Notes under the pieces: model-generated
Database searches by the model: none
What the model was told of the DNA's origin: nothing
What the model saw: only the letters and a program-made list of their open reading frames with translations
Translations under genes and position numbers: made by a program
Part shown: positions 1 to 6,585 of the stretch, piece after piece
How the letters are laid out: each line of letters opens with the position of its first letter
Numbering within the stretch: the first letter of the stretch is position 1
Assembly: GCA_002862585.1 (NCBI GenBank)
Contig: PKDP01000010.1
Span: forward strand, 1 to 22,936
DNA from: Flavobacteriales bacterium
GTDB lineage: Bacteria; Bacteroidota; Bacteroidia; Flavobacteriales; UBA7312
Direction of reading: 5' to 3'
Length of the DNA stretch: 22,936 nt

Positions 1-311
1 TAGTCAATGCAGCAGGCGATACAGTTCATTCAAGAAGTATTGCTCGCCAAGAGCAAGTCAGCACTGTTAGAACTACTACTTCAATTCGTGCTGGTGATTT
101 CAATCCTTTTGGAGTTGCCGACCAGAGAAGTAATTTTAGTAGTGCTCCAACTGCTGCTGTAGATCAGTTCTTTAGTGTTTCTGCTAATGCTTTACAGGCT
201 GGTTCCTCAGATACTGCTGCTAGTCCAACAAGAAGTGCTCCCGGTGAGTTTAACTTCTTATACGGTAATCCAGCTACATCTGGTGCAAAATACTCAGCTA
301 AGAATACCTAA
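1..311 (+). CDS. 3' end of a Ser/Ala/Thr-rich protein, possibly virion structural (partial)
   Basis: An open frame enters from the left edge (first full codon at position 3) and ends at TAA 309-311, giving about 102 residues. The visible part is rich in Ser, Ala, Thr and Gly, has no Cys and no membrane segment, and ends in SAKNT. I recognise no family. The composition, and the position just before a strong terminator and a block of membrane/lysis-like genes, would suit the C-terminus of a tail or other virion protein, but that is inference from context. The start lies outside the window. Confidence 0.6.
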   Translation, partial: VNAAGDTVHSRSIARQEQVSTVRTTTSIRAGDFNPFGVADQRSNFSSAPTAAVDQFFSVSANALQAGSSDTAASPTRSAPGEFNFLYGNPATSGAKYSAKNT

Positions 312-338
312 TATTTAGTGTATTAACTATTTAGAGAG

Positions 339-370
339 GCCAGGGATGTGAAGGCATCTCTGGCTTTTTT
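339..370 (+). terminator. Rho-independent terminator
   Basis: A 10-bp stem (339-348 with 355-364, one G-T wobble) closes a 6-nt loop and is followed directly by six T at 365-370. It lies 28 nt after the stop at 311 and before the next gene, so it probably ends the upstream transcript. Confidence 0.88.
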
Positions 371-384
371 CATACAATTACTTT

Positions 385-388
385 GGAG
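385..388 (+). promoter_or_regulatory. Shine-Dalgarno that sets the start at 395
   Basis: GGAG lies 6 nt before ATG 395. It rules out the in-frame TTG at 383, which it overlaps. Confidence 0.7.
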
Positions 389-394
389 CAAAAC

Positions 395-718
395 ATGGCA
401 GATCCGAATTCTTTAGGTCATTTTTTTGAAAACTTTACTGTGTCTATGGTTAGTGTGGTTATAGCACTCATAGGTTTCTGGACTACGTTTGTAAAAAATT
501 TAGTTAATCGCAAAGAAGTACAAGAAATGATTCAAAATCAAAGTCAATATGGTAGAGATAGAGAATTTATAATGGATAGATTAAAAGACCATAAAGAAGA
601 TAGTGCTACATTATTTAGAGCACTTAGCAAAAACACAGAAGTAATGAGTGAACTTAAAGTTCAAATAGCCTTATTAAGTAAAACTTTAGAAGCCCTAGAA
701 CATAGAATAGAAAGGTAG
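395..718 (+). CDS. Small membrane protein with C-terminal coiled coil, holin/spanin-like size
   Basis: This is a 107-residue protein with one hydrophobic segment (about residues 14-34), then a charged helical tail with heptad-like hydrophobics (about 62-105). The architecture is one membrane anchor plus a coiled coil. I do not recognise the family. The frame is open from a TTG at 383, but ATG 395 is the better start: a GGAG at 385-388 sits 6 nt upstream of it and overlaps that TTG. It is the first gene after the terminator and heads a run of membrane-protein genes. A role in lysis or in a membrane complex is inferred from position only. Confidence 0.75.
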   Translation: MADPNSLGHFFENFTVSMVSVVIALIGFWTTFVKNLVNRKEVQEMIQNQSQYGRDREFIMDRLKDHKEDSATLFRALSKNTEVMSELKVQIALLSKTLEALEHRIER

Positions 719-723
719 TCATA

Positions 724-927
724 ATGGCCAACGATATAGAGAGAATAGATACTGGTGCTGTTATAAAAAACGGAACCGTAGTCTTAGGTGGTTTGCCAAC
801 AGGCCCACAGTCAAACATGAAAAACAATGATAATGTTACTAACAAACCAGTAATTGCTGACATAGAAGCTAAGTACGACACTAAGTTTGATGATCCTAGA
901 TATTATGCTGGAGATGCTATTACATAA
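724..927 (+). CDS. Hypothetical protein, 67 aa
   Basis: This is a small soluble protein rich in Asn, Asp and Gly, with no membrane segment and no Cys. The C-terminal third (KYDTKFDDPRYYAGDAIT) is acidic and aromatic. An AAGG just upstream, overlapping the previous stop region, can serve as ribosome binding site for ATG 724. It is five nt after the preceding stop and ten before the next start, so it belongs to the same transcription unit. No family recognised. Confidence 0.7.
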   Translation: MANDIERIDTGAVIKNGTVVLGGLPTGPQSNMKNNDNVTNKPVIADIEAKYDTKFDDPRYYAGDAIT

Positions 928-937
928 GGTGAGATAA

Positions 938-1399
938 ATGAAAACTAAAGGATATCAAACCAGTGAATTTTGGTTTACTTTGGTAAGCTTTATATTTAGC
1001 GGTTTGTTTTTAGCTGGCATTATTACAGAAAGTGACACTAAAGATACGTTGATTACAGTCGTCACACATGCTGTAGAATCTATAATTCTTATCGGTGGAC
1101 AAAGTGCTATATTTTACAGATATATACAAGGGAGAAATAAACAAAAGGCTTCAGAAGAACATCGTAGAGAATTAGAAGATTATGTGGGTGTTGACAAAGA
1201 GTATAGTACGATTAATATAAATACAGCTAGTATGGGTGAATTAATACAACTTCCACACATAGGTCCCGCCACTGCTGAAAAAATTGTACAACATAGACAA
1301 CAGAATGGTGAATTTGAATATATCGAACAATTAATAGATATAAATGGCATTGGTGGTTCTACATATAAAGACATACTTCCATATATCACGATACATTAA
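938..1399 (+). CDS. Membrane protein with C-terminal ComEA-type helix-hairpin-helix domain
   Basis: A 153-residue protein with two parts. The N-terminus has two hydrophobic helices (about 11-29 and 42-62); its opening, with TSEFW at 8-12, is reminiscent of small phage holins. After a charged linker (65-90) comes a ComEA-like tandem HhH unit: ININTA at 92-97, LPHIGPATAEKIV at 105-117 and INGIGGSTYKDI at 135-146. In ComEA and related proteins this fold binds double-stranded DNA non-specifically. The expected product is therefore a DNA-binding domain tethered to the membrane. With two helices and a charged linker it would probably face the cytoplasm, but the topology is not certain. AAGGTGAG at 926-933 gives a good ribosome site. 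Function unknown; the HhH domain itself is clear. Confidence 0.85.
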   Translation: MKTKGYQTSEFWFTLVSFIFSGLFLAGIITESDTKDTLITVVTHAVESIILIGGQSAIFYRYIQGRNKQKASEEHRRELEDYVGVDKEYSTININTASMGELIQLPHIGPATAEKIVQHRQQNGEFEYIEQLIDINGIGGSTYKDILPYITIH

Positions 1400-1408
1400 G
1401 GTAAGACA

Positions 1409-1801
1409 ATGAGTGAAGACAATAAACAATTAATTCATACAGAAGTAGATAAGCTAACAGATAAACTTAAAGAAAGTTTAAATAATGTAAAAAGATTTGC
1501 CGTTAGTGAAGCTTGGAAAATTCTACAATTAGCTACAGCAAGCATAATCCAAATTATTGAAAAGATTGGTACGGACCTAAGTGGTCCAGAAAAAAAGAAA
1601 GTTGCTTTGGAAGCCTTGTCTAATTTTTACGACGGGGTGTTTACATCTGTAGACATACCTATGATACCTAGTGTATTAGAGCCTATGTTTCATCAGTCTG
1701 TAAAAGCATTTTTAATGATATTGGTAGGAGCAACTATTGATGCGTTAGTTACCACATTTAGAGAAACCGGAATATTTATCAAGAAACAAGTAGAGGGGTA
1801 A
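1409..1801 (+). CDS. Hypothetical protein with one hydrophobic segment, possibly holin-like
   Basis: This is 130 residues with an amphipathic helical N-terminus, a polar middle (DLSGPEKKKVALEAL at 56-70) and a hydrophobic stretch at about 97-115. The fold is probably all-helical with one membrane-inserting helix. I cannot assign a named family. AAGG at 1398-1401 precedes ATG 1409. It is flanked on both sides by membrane-protein genes, which is the only hint of role. The next start follows the stop after one nucleotide, implying translational coupling. Confidence 0.7.
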   Translation: MSEDNKQLIHTEVDKLTDKLKESLNNVKRFAVSEAWKILQLATASIIQIIEKIGTDLSGPEKKKVALEALSNFYDGVFTSVDIPMIPSVLEPMFHQSVKAFLMILVGATIDALVTTFRETGIFIKKQVEG

Positions 1802-1802
1802 T

Positions 1803-2171
1803 ATGAATTTTACAGAAAGTTTTAACGAATTCAGTTCTAAATTAAGCACAATGGATTTGGCTTTATATGCTGGGGCTGGTATTATTATTTGGGTGTTATT
1901 TAAGGATCAATTAAGCCCTGTACAAAAATTTATAATGGATTTAGTAGATAAGATTAAAAGCAAGACAGGAACATCAACGGTAGTGGTCAAAGTACCATCT
2001 GCTGTTAAAAATGCCAATACTGAGAATCTGTTTTTTGATCTTGTGGTCTCTTGGAAACAGACTAGGGATTTAGCAGAAAAGAGTGGATGCAAAAGGGCTG
2101 TTGAAGTAGCCGACACCATGTTTCCTTATTTGAGCCCAACAGTATGTGGAGATGAAACAGATGCAGAATAA
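1803..2171 (+). CDS. Single-pass membrane protein, hypothetical
   Basis: This 122-residue protein has a short polar N-terminus, one transmembrane helix at about 19-33 and a soluble C-terminal domain of roughly 85 residues containing Cys residues (GCKRA, TVCGD). The start ATG 1803 has GAGGGG just upstream, inside the end of the previous gene. Its 3' end overlaps the next gene by 11 nt. No family recognised. It belongs to the run of small membrane proteins between 395 and 4036. Confidence 0.72.
   Translation: MNFTESFNEFSSKLSTMDLALYAGAGIIIWVLFKDQLSPVQKFIMDLVDKIKSKTGTSTVVVKVPSAVKNANTENLFFDLVVSWKQTRDLAEKSGCKRAVEVADTMFPYLSPTVCGDETDAE
2148..2151 (+). promoter_or_regulatory. Shine-Dalgarno that favours the start at 2161
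   Basis: GGAG ends 9 nt before ATG 2161. The earlier in-frame GTG 2146 and ATG 2152 overlap or abut it, so they cannot use it. Confidence 0.6.
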
Positions 2172-2661
2172 AGTATTATTAGCGATAGGTGCTATCTTAG
2201 TATTATTGGGTTTGTTCAAACCAGACTTCAGCAATGTCTTAACTCCTTCAAACAATGTCTCGGTTGTTGAATCATATGTTGTAGATGCTCCTTCTGATAG
2301 CAACCTGTTAGAAAAAGCAAGAAAGATAAAAGATATATTGCAAGCATCTGAAGACTCTACTAGAAAATCAGATGCTTTAAAACTGTCTTCTTTGTATGCA
2401 GACATAGCTACACTGATAGAGTTAGACGGAGAAGATCAGGTAGTCAAGGATACTAATGCTATTAGGCAAGTTAATTCTATCGCTGGTAATATGCTGAGAT
2501 TAGATATTAAAGACAAGTACCCCAGCCTTGCAGAAGCCTCTAAGTCTTTAGTAGTTGCTGCCATTGGTGATGATGATGTCTCCTTAAATGATGATTTAAG
2601 AACCAAGTCTGCTGAAGCCTTTAGGGCTTTAAGTTGGGCATTCTATCAAGGTAGTAAATAA
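2161..2661 (+). CDS. N-terminally membrane-anchored helical protein, hypothetical
   Basis: From ATG 2161 the product is 166 residues: a hydrophobic anchor (about 4-20) right at the N-terminus, then a mostly helical soluble domain rich in Ala, Leu, Asp and Ser. The frame extends to GTG 2146, but GGAG at 2148-2151 points to 2161. The anchor has no obvious signal-peptidase site or lipobox, so it is probably an uncleaved anchor. The gene abuts the peptidase gene (stop 2659-2661, next ATG 2662), so the two are probably translationally coupled and may act together; that is inference. Confidence 0.72.
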   Translation: MQNKVLLAIGAILVLLGLFKPDFSNVLTPSNNVSVVESYVVDAPSDSNLLEKARKIKDILQASEDSTRKSDALKLSSLYADIATLIELDGEDQVVKDTNAIRQVNSIAGNMLRLDIKDKYPSLAEASKSLVVAAIGDDDVSLNDDLRTKSAEAFRALSWAFYQGSK

Positions 2662-3588
2662 ATGGCAAAAATGACACCAGAACAATTATACAACGAATAC
2701 AAAAAAGGCTTTAGTGGGTGTCTTTGGGAACAGCATGTTTATGACGATTTAATTGCTACTTCTAAATACGCTTACTTTGCAGACGGTGCTACAAGAATTA
2801 AAAACAGTGGAAAAGGCAAGCTTTCAACGCCATACAAGTCTACATTAAAATTTGACAAAAATGCTTATATAGAAAGACAAACTACAGGAGATTGCGTTTC
2901 ACATGCTACTCGTAACGGATGTGATGTAACTAGGGCTGTAGAAATAGATGTTAAGGGTGATAAAGAAAGTTGGGTCGCTAGAGGTGCAACAGAAGCTATC
3001 TATGGAGCTAGGGGTCATAGCGGTCAAGGTATGAGTTGTAGTCGTGCTGCGACTTTTGTTAGTCAAAGCGGCGGTGTTCTAGTTCGTAAGAACTATCCTG
3101 GTGTTGGTGACTTTAGTAAGTATAACAGTAAGATAGGCACAAACTGGGGTGGTCGTGGAGTACCAGATAAAGTTTTAGAAAAAGCAGATGATCATCAGAT
3201 TAAAACAGTGTCATTAATCCGCACAGTAGAAGAAGCTAGAGACGCACTGGCTAATGGGTATGGATTAAGTGTTTGTAGTGGTTATGGATTTTCTAATAAA
3301 CGTAGCTCTAAGGGATTTGCACGTAAAAGTGGGTCATGGGGTCATGCAATGGCATGGACAGCATGTGACGACACAGGTGACGAACCCGCCTTTCTTGTTC
3401 AAAATAGCTGGGGTAAATGGAACTCTGGAGGGCATCCAGATTGGGGTCCTATTCCTGATGGTTCTTTTTTAATACACGCAGATGTAGCAGCTGGTATGTT
3501 GAGGCAAAATGGAGCTTATGCCTTTAGTGACTTTAATGGATTTCCACCACAAAAACTTCCTGATTATGGATTTGAGAGTTACCTATGA
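2662..3588 (+). CDS. Papain-like cysteine peptidase (C1-type fold)
   Basis: A 308-residue protein with the papain triad in order: Cys78 in TTGDCVSHAT, His228 in SWGHAMAW and Asn248 in LVQNSWGKW. The NSWG element after the catalytic Asn is typical of C1 peptidases. Gln73, five residues before the Cys, is a candidate oxyanion-hole residue (papain has six). There is no N-terminal signal peptide and no long prodomain: only about 70 residues precede the Cys. In a phage it could cleave a virion or host protein, or cross the membrane through a holin during lysis. Neighbours on both sides are membrane or secreted small proteins, and no other lysis enzyme is visible. The fold assignment is secure; the substrate is not known. 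Confidence 0.85.
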   Translation: MAKMTPEQLYNEYKKGFSGCLWEQHVYDDLIATSKYAYFADGATRIKNSGKGKLSTPYKSTLKFDKNAYIERQTTGDCVSHATRNGCDVTRAVEIDVKGDKESWVARGATEAIYGARGHSGQGMSCSRAATFVSQSGGVLVRKNYPGVGDFSKYNSKIGTNWGGRGVPDKVLEKADDHQIKTVSLIRTVEEARDALANGYGLSVCSGYGFSNKRSSKGFARKSGSWGHAMAWTACDDTGDEPAFLVQNSWGKWNSGGHPDWGPIPDGSFLIHADVAAGMLRQNGAYAFSDFNGFPPQKLPDYGFESYL

Positions 3589-3767
3589 CAGATGAACAAA
3601 AAGATGAACACAAGGGGGGCTGGATAGACCAACTTCTTATGAATCAATTAATTAGAATTTTAACAGATTTTATATTAGGTATTATGAAATTATTTAGTAC
3701 AGACAAACATATAACAAAACCGAAAAGACCATTAAAAGATTTGTTGGATAGGTGGTTTAAAAAATGA
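3585..3767 (+). CDS. Small basic amphipathic protein, 60 aa
   Basis: A polar, charged N-terminus is followed by an amphipathic-to-hydrophobic helix (about 14-37, WIDQLLMNQLIRILTDF onward) and a Lys/Arg-rich tail. It overlaps the peptidase gene by ATGA at 3585-3588, and its own stop overlaps the next start by ATGA at 3764-3767. It therefore sits in a tightly coupled trio. It could bind the membrane surface, but no family is recognised. Confidence 0.65.
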   Translation: MTDEQKDEHKGGWIDQLLMNQLIRILTDFILGIMKLFSTDKHITKPKRPLKDLLDRWFKK

Positions 3768-4036
3768 ATAAATTATTCTGTGTAGCATTAATGATGACTG
3801 TCGCTTTTGCTGCAACACCTAAATACAGCACCACTTCAGTAGTAACTTTAGCTGGAGCGGTTTTAAAAGCTGCTGCTGGTACTGACATAGTTATTCAAAA
3901 ACCAAAACGTAAAGACTGTCCCGTTTGCAAAGGTAAAGGATGGTATATTAGTGGTGACGGAATTAAGAAAATTGATTGCAATTATTGCGAGCCAGAAGAT
4001 GGATCAGAACAAACCAGTAATATAATTTATAGATAA
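3764..4036 (+). CDS. Secreted protein with DnaJ-type zinc-finger motif
   Basis: This 90-residue protein starts with a likely signal peptide: Lys3, hydrophobic 4-15 and a candidate cleavage site after AFA (14-16). The mature part carries CPVCKGKGW (Cys52, Cys55) and DCNYC (Cys72, Cys75). This CxxCxGxG...CxxC pattern matches half of the DnaJ/HSP40 cysteine-rich zinc-binding module, without a J domain. It would probably act in the periplasm or outside the cell. Four-nt overlap with the upstream gene indicates coupling. Whether it binds zinc or forms disulfides outside the cytoplasm cannot be told from sequence. Function unknown. Confidence 0.72.
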   Translation: MNKLFCVALMMTVAFAATPKYSTTSVVTLAGAVLKAAAGTDIVIQKPKRKDCPVCKGKGWYISGDGIKKIDCNYCEPEDGSEQTSNIIYR

Positions 4037-4038
4037 CC

Positions 4039-4854
4039 ATGCTAAGATGTATAAGCTACTATTTTAATCCTAATAATTCTGACAAAGTTAGACAGGATTT
4101 TACAGAATTTAAAAATAATCTAAATGCTCCCTTAACTGTAGTAGAAGTTGCTTTTACCAATCAAGATTTTTGGATTGATAATTCTATTAGGATATCTGCC
4201 AACGAATCTAATATGCTTTGGCAACCACAAAGATTGATTAATATAGGTATAGAATCACTAAAGTCTTCTGTTGACCAAATAGCTTGGTTAGATCCCAATA
4301 TTATTTTTGAAGATTTGTCATGGTACAAAAAGGCAGCAGTTGCATTAGACGAATATCCTATATGCCAACTTTTTAGCCATGTTAATGATCAGTTGGGATA
4401 TCTAGCAAAAATCAAACAGGCAGGTGAGAAATATAGTCTAAAGAATAATCCTGTCATATCTAATATAGGTAGGTATGATTTGGCTTGGGCTGTAAGAAGA
4501 GATGCTTTACCTAAGGGCTTGTATGATTTTTCTATTGTAGGCAATAATGAATTACATCAAATTGTTACTTGGCAAGGAGCTTGGAATAACAGTTTTTGTC
4601 GTGATTTCCATCAAGATATTAGTCTACCCCTATTAGCCAAAGCTATTGATGACTTTATGGTTGTGCGAAATAAATTAAATTATTTAAATGACATTAAAAT
4701 TACCACCACTAGTAGTCAGCGTCTAATTTACACACATATATTAAACAAACATTTGTTTGATATTAGTAAAGATATTGAACTAGGCAGTAATGGTTTATGG
4801 CAATGGTCTAGCGATAAAACAGAATTGCACAAGGGAATTAAAGATATTTTGTGA
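4039..4854 (+). CDS. GT-A-like glycosyltransferase paralog 1, degenerate
   Basis: A 271-residue protein clearly homologous to the products at 4851-5696 and 15842-16684. Shared features are a start like MLRCISYYFN, WQPQRLINIG (61-70), IAWLDPNIIF (81-90), LAWAVRR (148-154) and GLYDFSIVGNNELHQ (160-174). The metal-binding DxD of the paralogs is here Asp85-Pro-Asn87, and their C-terminal HLYHG motif is absent. This copy may therefore be inactive, bind metal differently or have a regulatory or partner role. It begins the glycan cassette two nt after the preceding stop, with no strong Shine-Dalgarno. The GT assignment rests on the paralogs and the acidic motif; I do not know the CAZy family. Confidence 0.7.
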   Translation: MLRCISYYFNPNNSDKVRQDFTEFKNNLNAPLTVVEVAFTNQDFWIDNSIRISANESNMLWQPQRLINIGIESLKSSVDQIAWLDPNIIFEDLSWYKKAAVALDEYPICQLFSHVNDQLGYLAKIKQAGEKYSLKNNPVISNIGRYDLAWAVRRDALPKGLYDFSIVGNNELHQIVTWQGAWNNSFCRDFHQDISLPLLAKAIDDFMVVRNKLNYLNDIKITTTSSQRLIYTHILNKHLFDISKDIELGSNGLWQWSSDKTELHKGIKDIL

Positions 4855-5696
4855 GTATAGCATTTATAACTTCGTACTTCAATTTTACAAACTCTAATAG
4901 GATTAAAAATAACTATATAGAGTTTCGTAGACATTTTCCATATAAAATTCATACAGCAGAACTCACTATTGATGATCAGGATTTTTTTATAGAAGACAGC
5001 ATAAAGCTAAAAGGAACAACCTCTAATATAGTTTGGCAAAAAGAAAGACTTCTAAATCTATTAATTGACAGTCTCCCAAATAGTACAGATATTGTGGTTT
5101 GGGTGGACGGTGACATTATCTTTAATAATAAAGATATACTAAAAGACATAGATAAAACTTTAAATCGTTACCCTGTTGCACAATGTTTTGAAAGCGTTTA
5201 TGAGAAATCAGAAAACAGCACACACAATAACATTTCTTTTGCTAGAGACTATCTTAATACAAAGAAACAAAATTGGCCAGCTATAGGTTTTAGTTGGGCT
5301 ATGAGAAAAAATGTAATAGATGGTGGATTGTTTGACTGCGACATATTAGGGAACAATGATTCTTTACAATTAATAGCTTGGCTAGGACTCTGGGATCATC
5401 AACAAGTATTGGTCTTACCAACAAAAATGAGGCGTAAATACCTACTATGGGCCATAAAAAATAATGAAAACGTCAACGGTCAAATTGGGTGTATTAAAGG
5501 GAGTATAAAGCATTTGTATCATGGGAATACTACCAACAGACAGTATTGGGAAAAAAACAAAATACTACAGAACCACGCATATGATCCAGATACAGATATA
5601 AAAATTACGGAAGGTCTGATAGAGTTACTGCCAAACAAGCCAAAACTTAAACAAGATATCGTTCAATATTTTATAGATAGAAAAGATGATGAGTAA
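4851..5696 (+). CDS. GT-A-like glycosyltransferase paralog 2
   Basis: This 281-residue protein has WQKERLLNLL (62-71), then IVVWVDGDIIF (81-91) with a DxD at Asp86/Asp88, SWAMRK (148-153), LGNNDSLQLIAWLG (166-179) and HLYHG at 221-225. In GT-A enzymes the DxD holds a divalent metal and the nucleotide-sugar; a C-terminal His often completes the site, and HLYHG is a good candidate. It starts with GTG 4851 overlapping the upstream stop by four nt (GTGA), so it is translationally coupled to paralog 1. The acceptor and donor sugars are unknown. Confidence 0.76.
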   Translation: MSIAFITSYFNFTNSNRIKNNYIEFRRHFPYKIHTAELTIDDQDFFIEDSIKLKGTTSNIVWQKERLLNLLIDSLPNSTDIVVWVDGDIIFNNKDILKDIDKTLNRYPVAQCFESVYEKSENSTHNNISFARDYLNTKKQNWPAIGFSWAMRKNVIDGGLFDCDILGNNDSLQLIAWLGLWDHQQVLVLPTKMRRKYLLWAIKNNENVNGQIGCIKGSIKHLYHGNTTNRQYWEKNKILQNHAYDPDTDIKITEGLIELLPNKPKLKQDIVQYFIDRKDDE

Positions 5697-5928
5697 TAAA
5701 GAGCTATTCAACAAAATTTTAAAAACGACTATTAATAATATTGACGACAATATAGTGTATAATACTGCAGGGTATAATCCAGTTGCTGGCATTAATACTG
5801 CTGGATATCCCCCTACAGTCATAGGTGGAGGTCCGCCAGTTGAAGCTAAAGTGCAAGTATCATCGGATGGTATTTTAAAAACTGGAGCCAGGGATGGTAA
5901 ATTTTATATTAACATAAGGCCGAAGTAA
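5686..5928 (+). CDS. Hypothetical protein with NTAGY repeat, 80 aa
   Basis: A short soluble protein with two copies of NTAGYxP (residues 26-32 and 37-43), followed by a Gly/Pro-rich turn (IGGGPP) and a C-terminal segment that could form beta strands. Two adjacent ATG codons (5686, 5689) are possible starts. It overlaps the 3' end of the upstream transferase by 11 nt. No family recognised. The repeat and low Cys content suggest a small structural or binding protein, but this is a guess. Confidence 0.62.
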   Translation: MMSNKELFNKILKTTINNIDDNIVYNTAGYNPVAGINTAGYPPTVIGGGPPVEAKVQVSSDGILKTGARDGKFYINIRPK

Positions 5929-5932
5929 TATC

Positions 5933-6319
5933 ATGAATGAATTAGAAACAATTGCAGAAAAAATTGCTATAGATTCTGACATAGATCCGAAGGCTAACTT
6001 TGGTAGTGTCATAGTTGTTATTATGTTGATTGGGGTATTTCTTACTTTGATCAGAGTTATACAAGATTGTAATAAAACAGAACTTAAAATGCTGACTAGT
6101 ACTGAACAAAAATGTACTGCTTATTCTAGTCATATTAAAACATTAAGTGTAAGGCGTGGATGGTATACCAAAATGCGTCTTAAGAAAATATTACGACAAA
6201 ATATGCCAAGAGAAGAATATAAAAAACATGGAAGTGTTTTGTGTGAGAAAATATTGGATACTGCAAGCAATTTGAGTCACGAACAAGTTCATTCTTTAAT
6301 AGAGGTAAGTAATGTTTAG
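5933..6319 (+). CDS. Single-pass membrane protein, hypothetical
   Basis: This 128-residue protein has an acidic N-terminus (1-20), one strong transmembrane helix (about 24-42) and a basic cytoplasmic-type C-terminal domain with many Lys/Arg. By the positive-inside rule the C-terminus is probably cytoplasmic. ATG 5933 is used here; ATG 5937 is in another frame. Its end overlaps the next gene by eight nt. No family recognised. Confidence 0.68.
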   Translation: MNELETIAEKIAIDSDIDPKANFGSVIVVIMLIGVFLTLIRVIQDCNKTELKMLTSTEQKCTAYSSHIKTLSVRRGWYTKMRLKKILRQNMPREEYKKHGSVLCEKILDTASNLSHEQVHSLIEVSNV

Positions 6320-6560
6320 TTTATTAATATGGTGTGTATATGGTATTTTTGTAGGGTCTATTGCTAAGAGTATAGTCCCCGGCGAAGAAAAATTAGGGTT
6401 TTTCCAAACTGTAGCCCTTGGTGTTGCTGGATCGTATTGCGGTGGAGCAGTATCTTATTTATTAGGGTTTTATAGTGCGTTAGAGCCTGCAGGAATTTTT
6501 ATGGGAATTGGTGGTGGCGTGGTTGCTCTTTTGGTTTATAATAAACTAACTAAGAGTTAA
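6312..6560 (+). CDS. GlsB/YeaQ/YmgE family membrane protein
   Basis: This 82-residue, three-helix hydrophobic protein (about 3-20, 30-50, 58-78) follows the GlsB/YeaQ pattern: a first helix ending in GSIAKSIVPGEE, a Gly-rich second helix (ALGVAGSYCGGAVSYLLG) and a Gly-rich last helix. The family ('transglycosylase-associated', stress-response small membrane proteins) has no settled biochemical function. AGAGGT at 6301-6306 is the ribosome site. It sits inside a phage glycan cassette, with a membrane protein gene before it and a transferase after it. A phage copy is noteworthy and could alter the host envelope. Confidence 0.8.
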   Translation: MFSLLIWCVYGIFVGSIAKSIVPGEEKLGFFQTVALGVAGSYCGGAVSYLLGFYSALEPAGIFMGIGGGVVALLVYNKLTKS

Positions 6561-6585
6561 CTCCACTACAGTATCTAGGATTATA

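Noticed and set aside
654..881. Minus-strand open frame opposite two + strand genes
   Set aside because: It overlaps coding sequence with good ribosome sites on the + strand and has no own Shine-Dalgarno or recognisable product. The other minus-strand frames (1180-1389, 2070-2405, 10408-10632, 21588-21980 and similar) were rejected for the same reason.
3269..3472. Alternative + strand frame inside the peptidase gene
   Set aside because: It lies wholly within the segment encoding the catalytic His and Asn of the peptidase. The similar internal frames at 6968-7237 and 10772-10969 also lie within genes with clear motifs.
5760..5820. DNA-level tandem repeat encoding NTAGYxP
   Set aside because: Only two imperfect copies, fully explained by the protein repeat; not a separate DNA element.
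6554..6563. Perfect 10-bp palindrome GAGTTAACTC at the end of the YeaQ-like gene
   Set aside because: It is short, partly within codons, has no loop or following T run, and such palindromes occur by chance.
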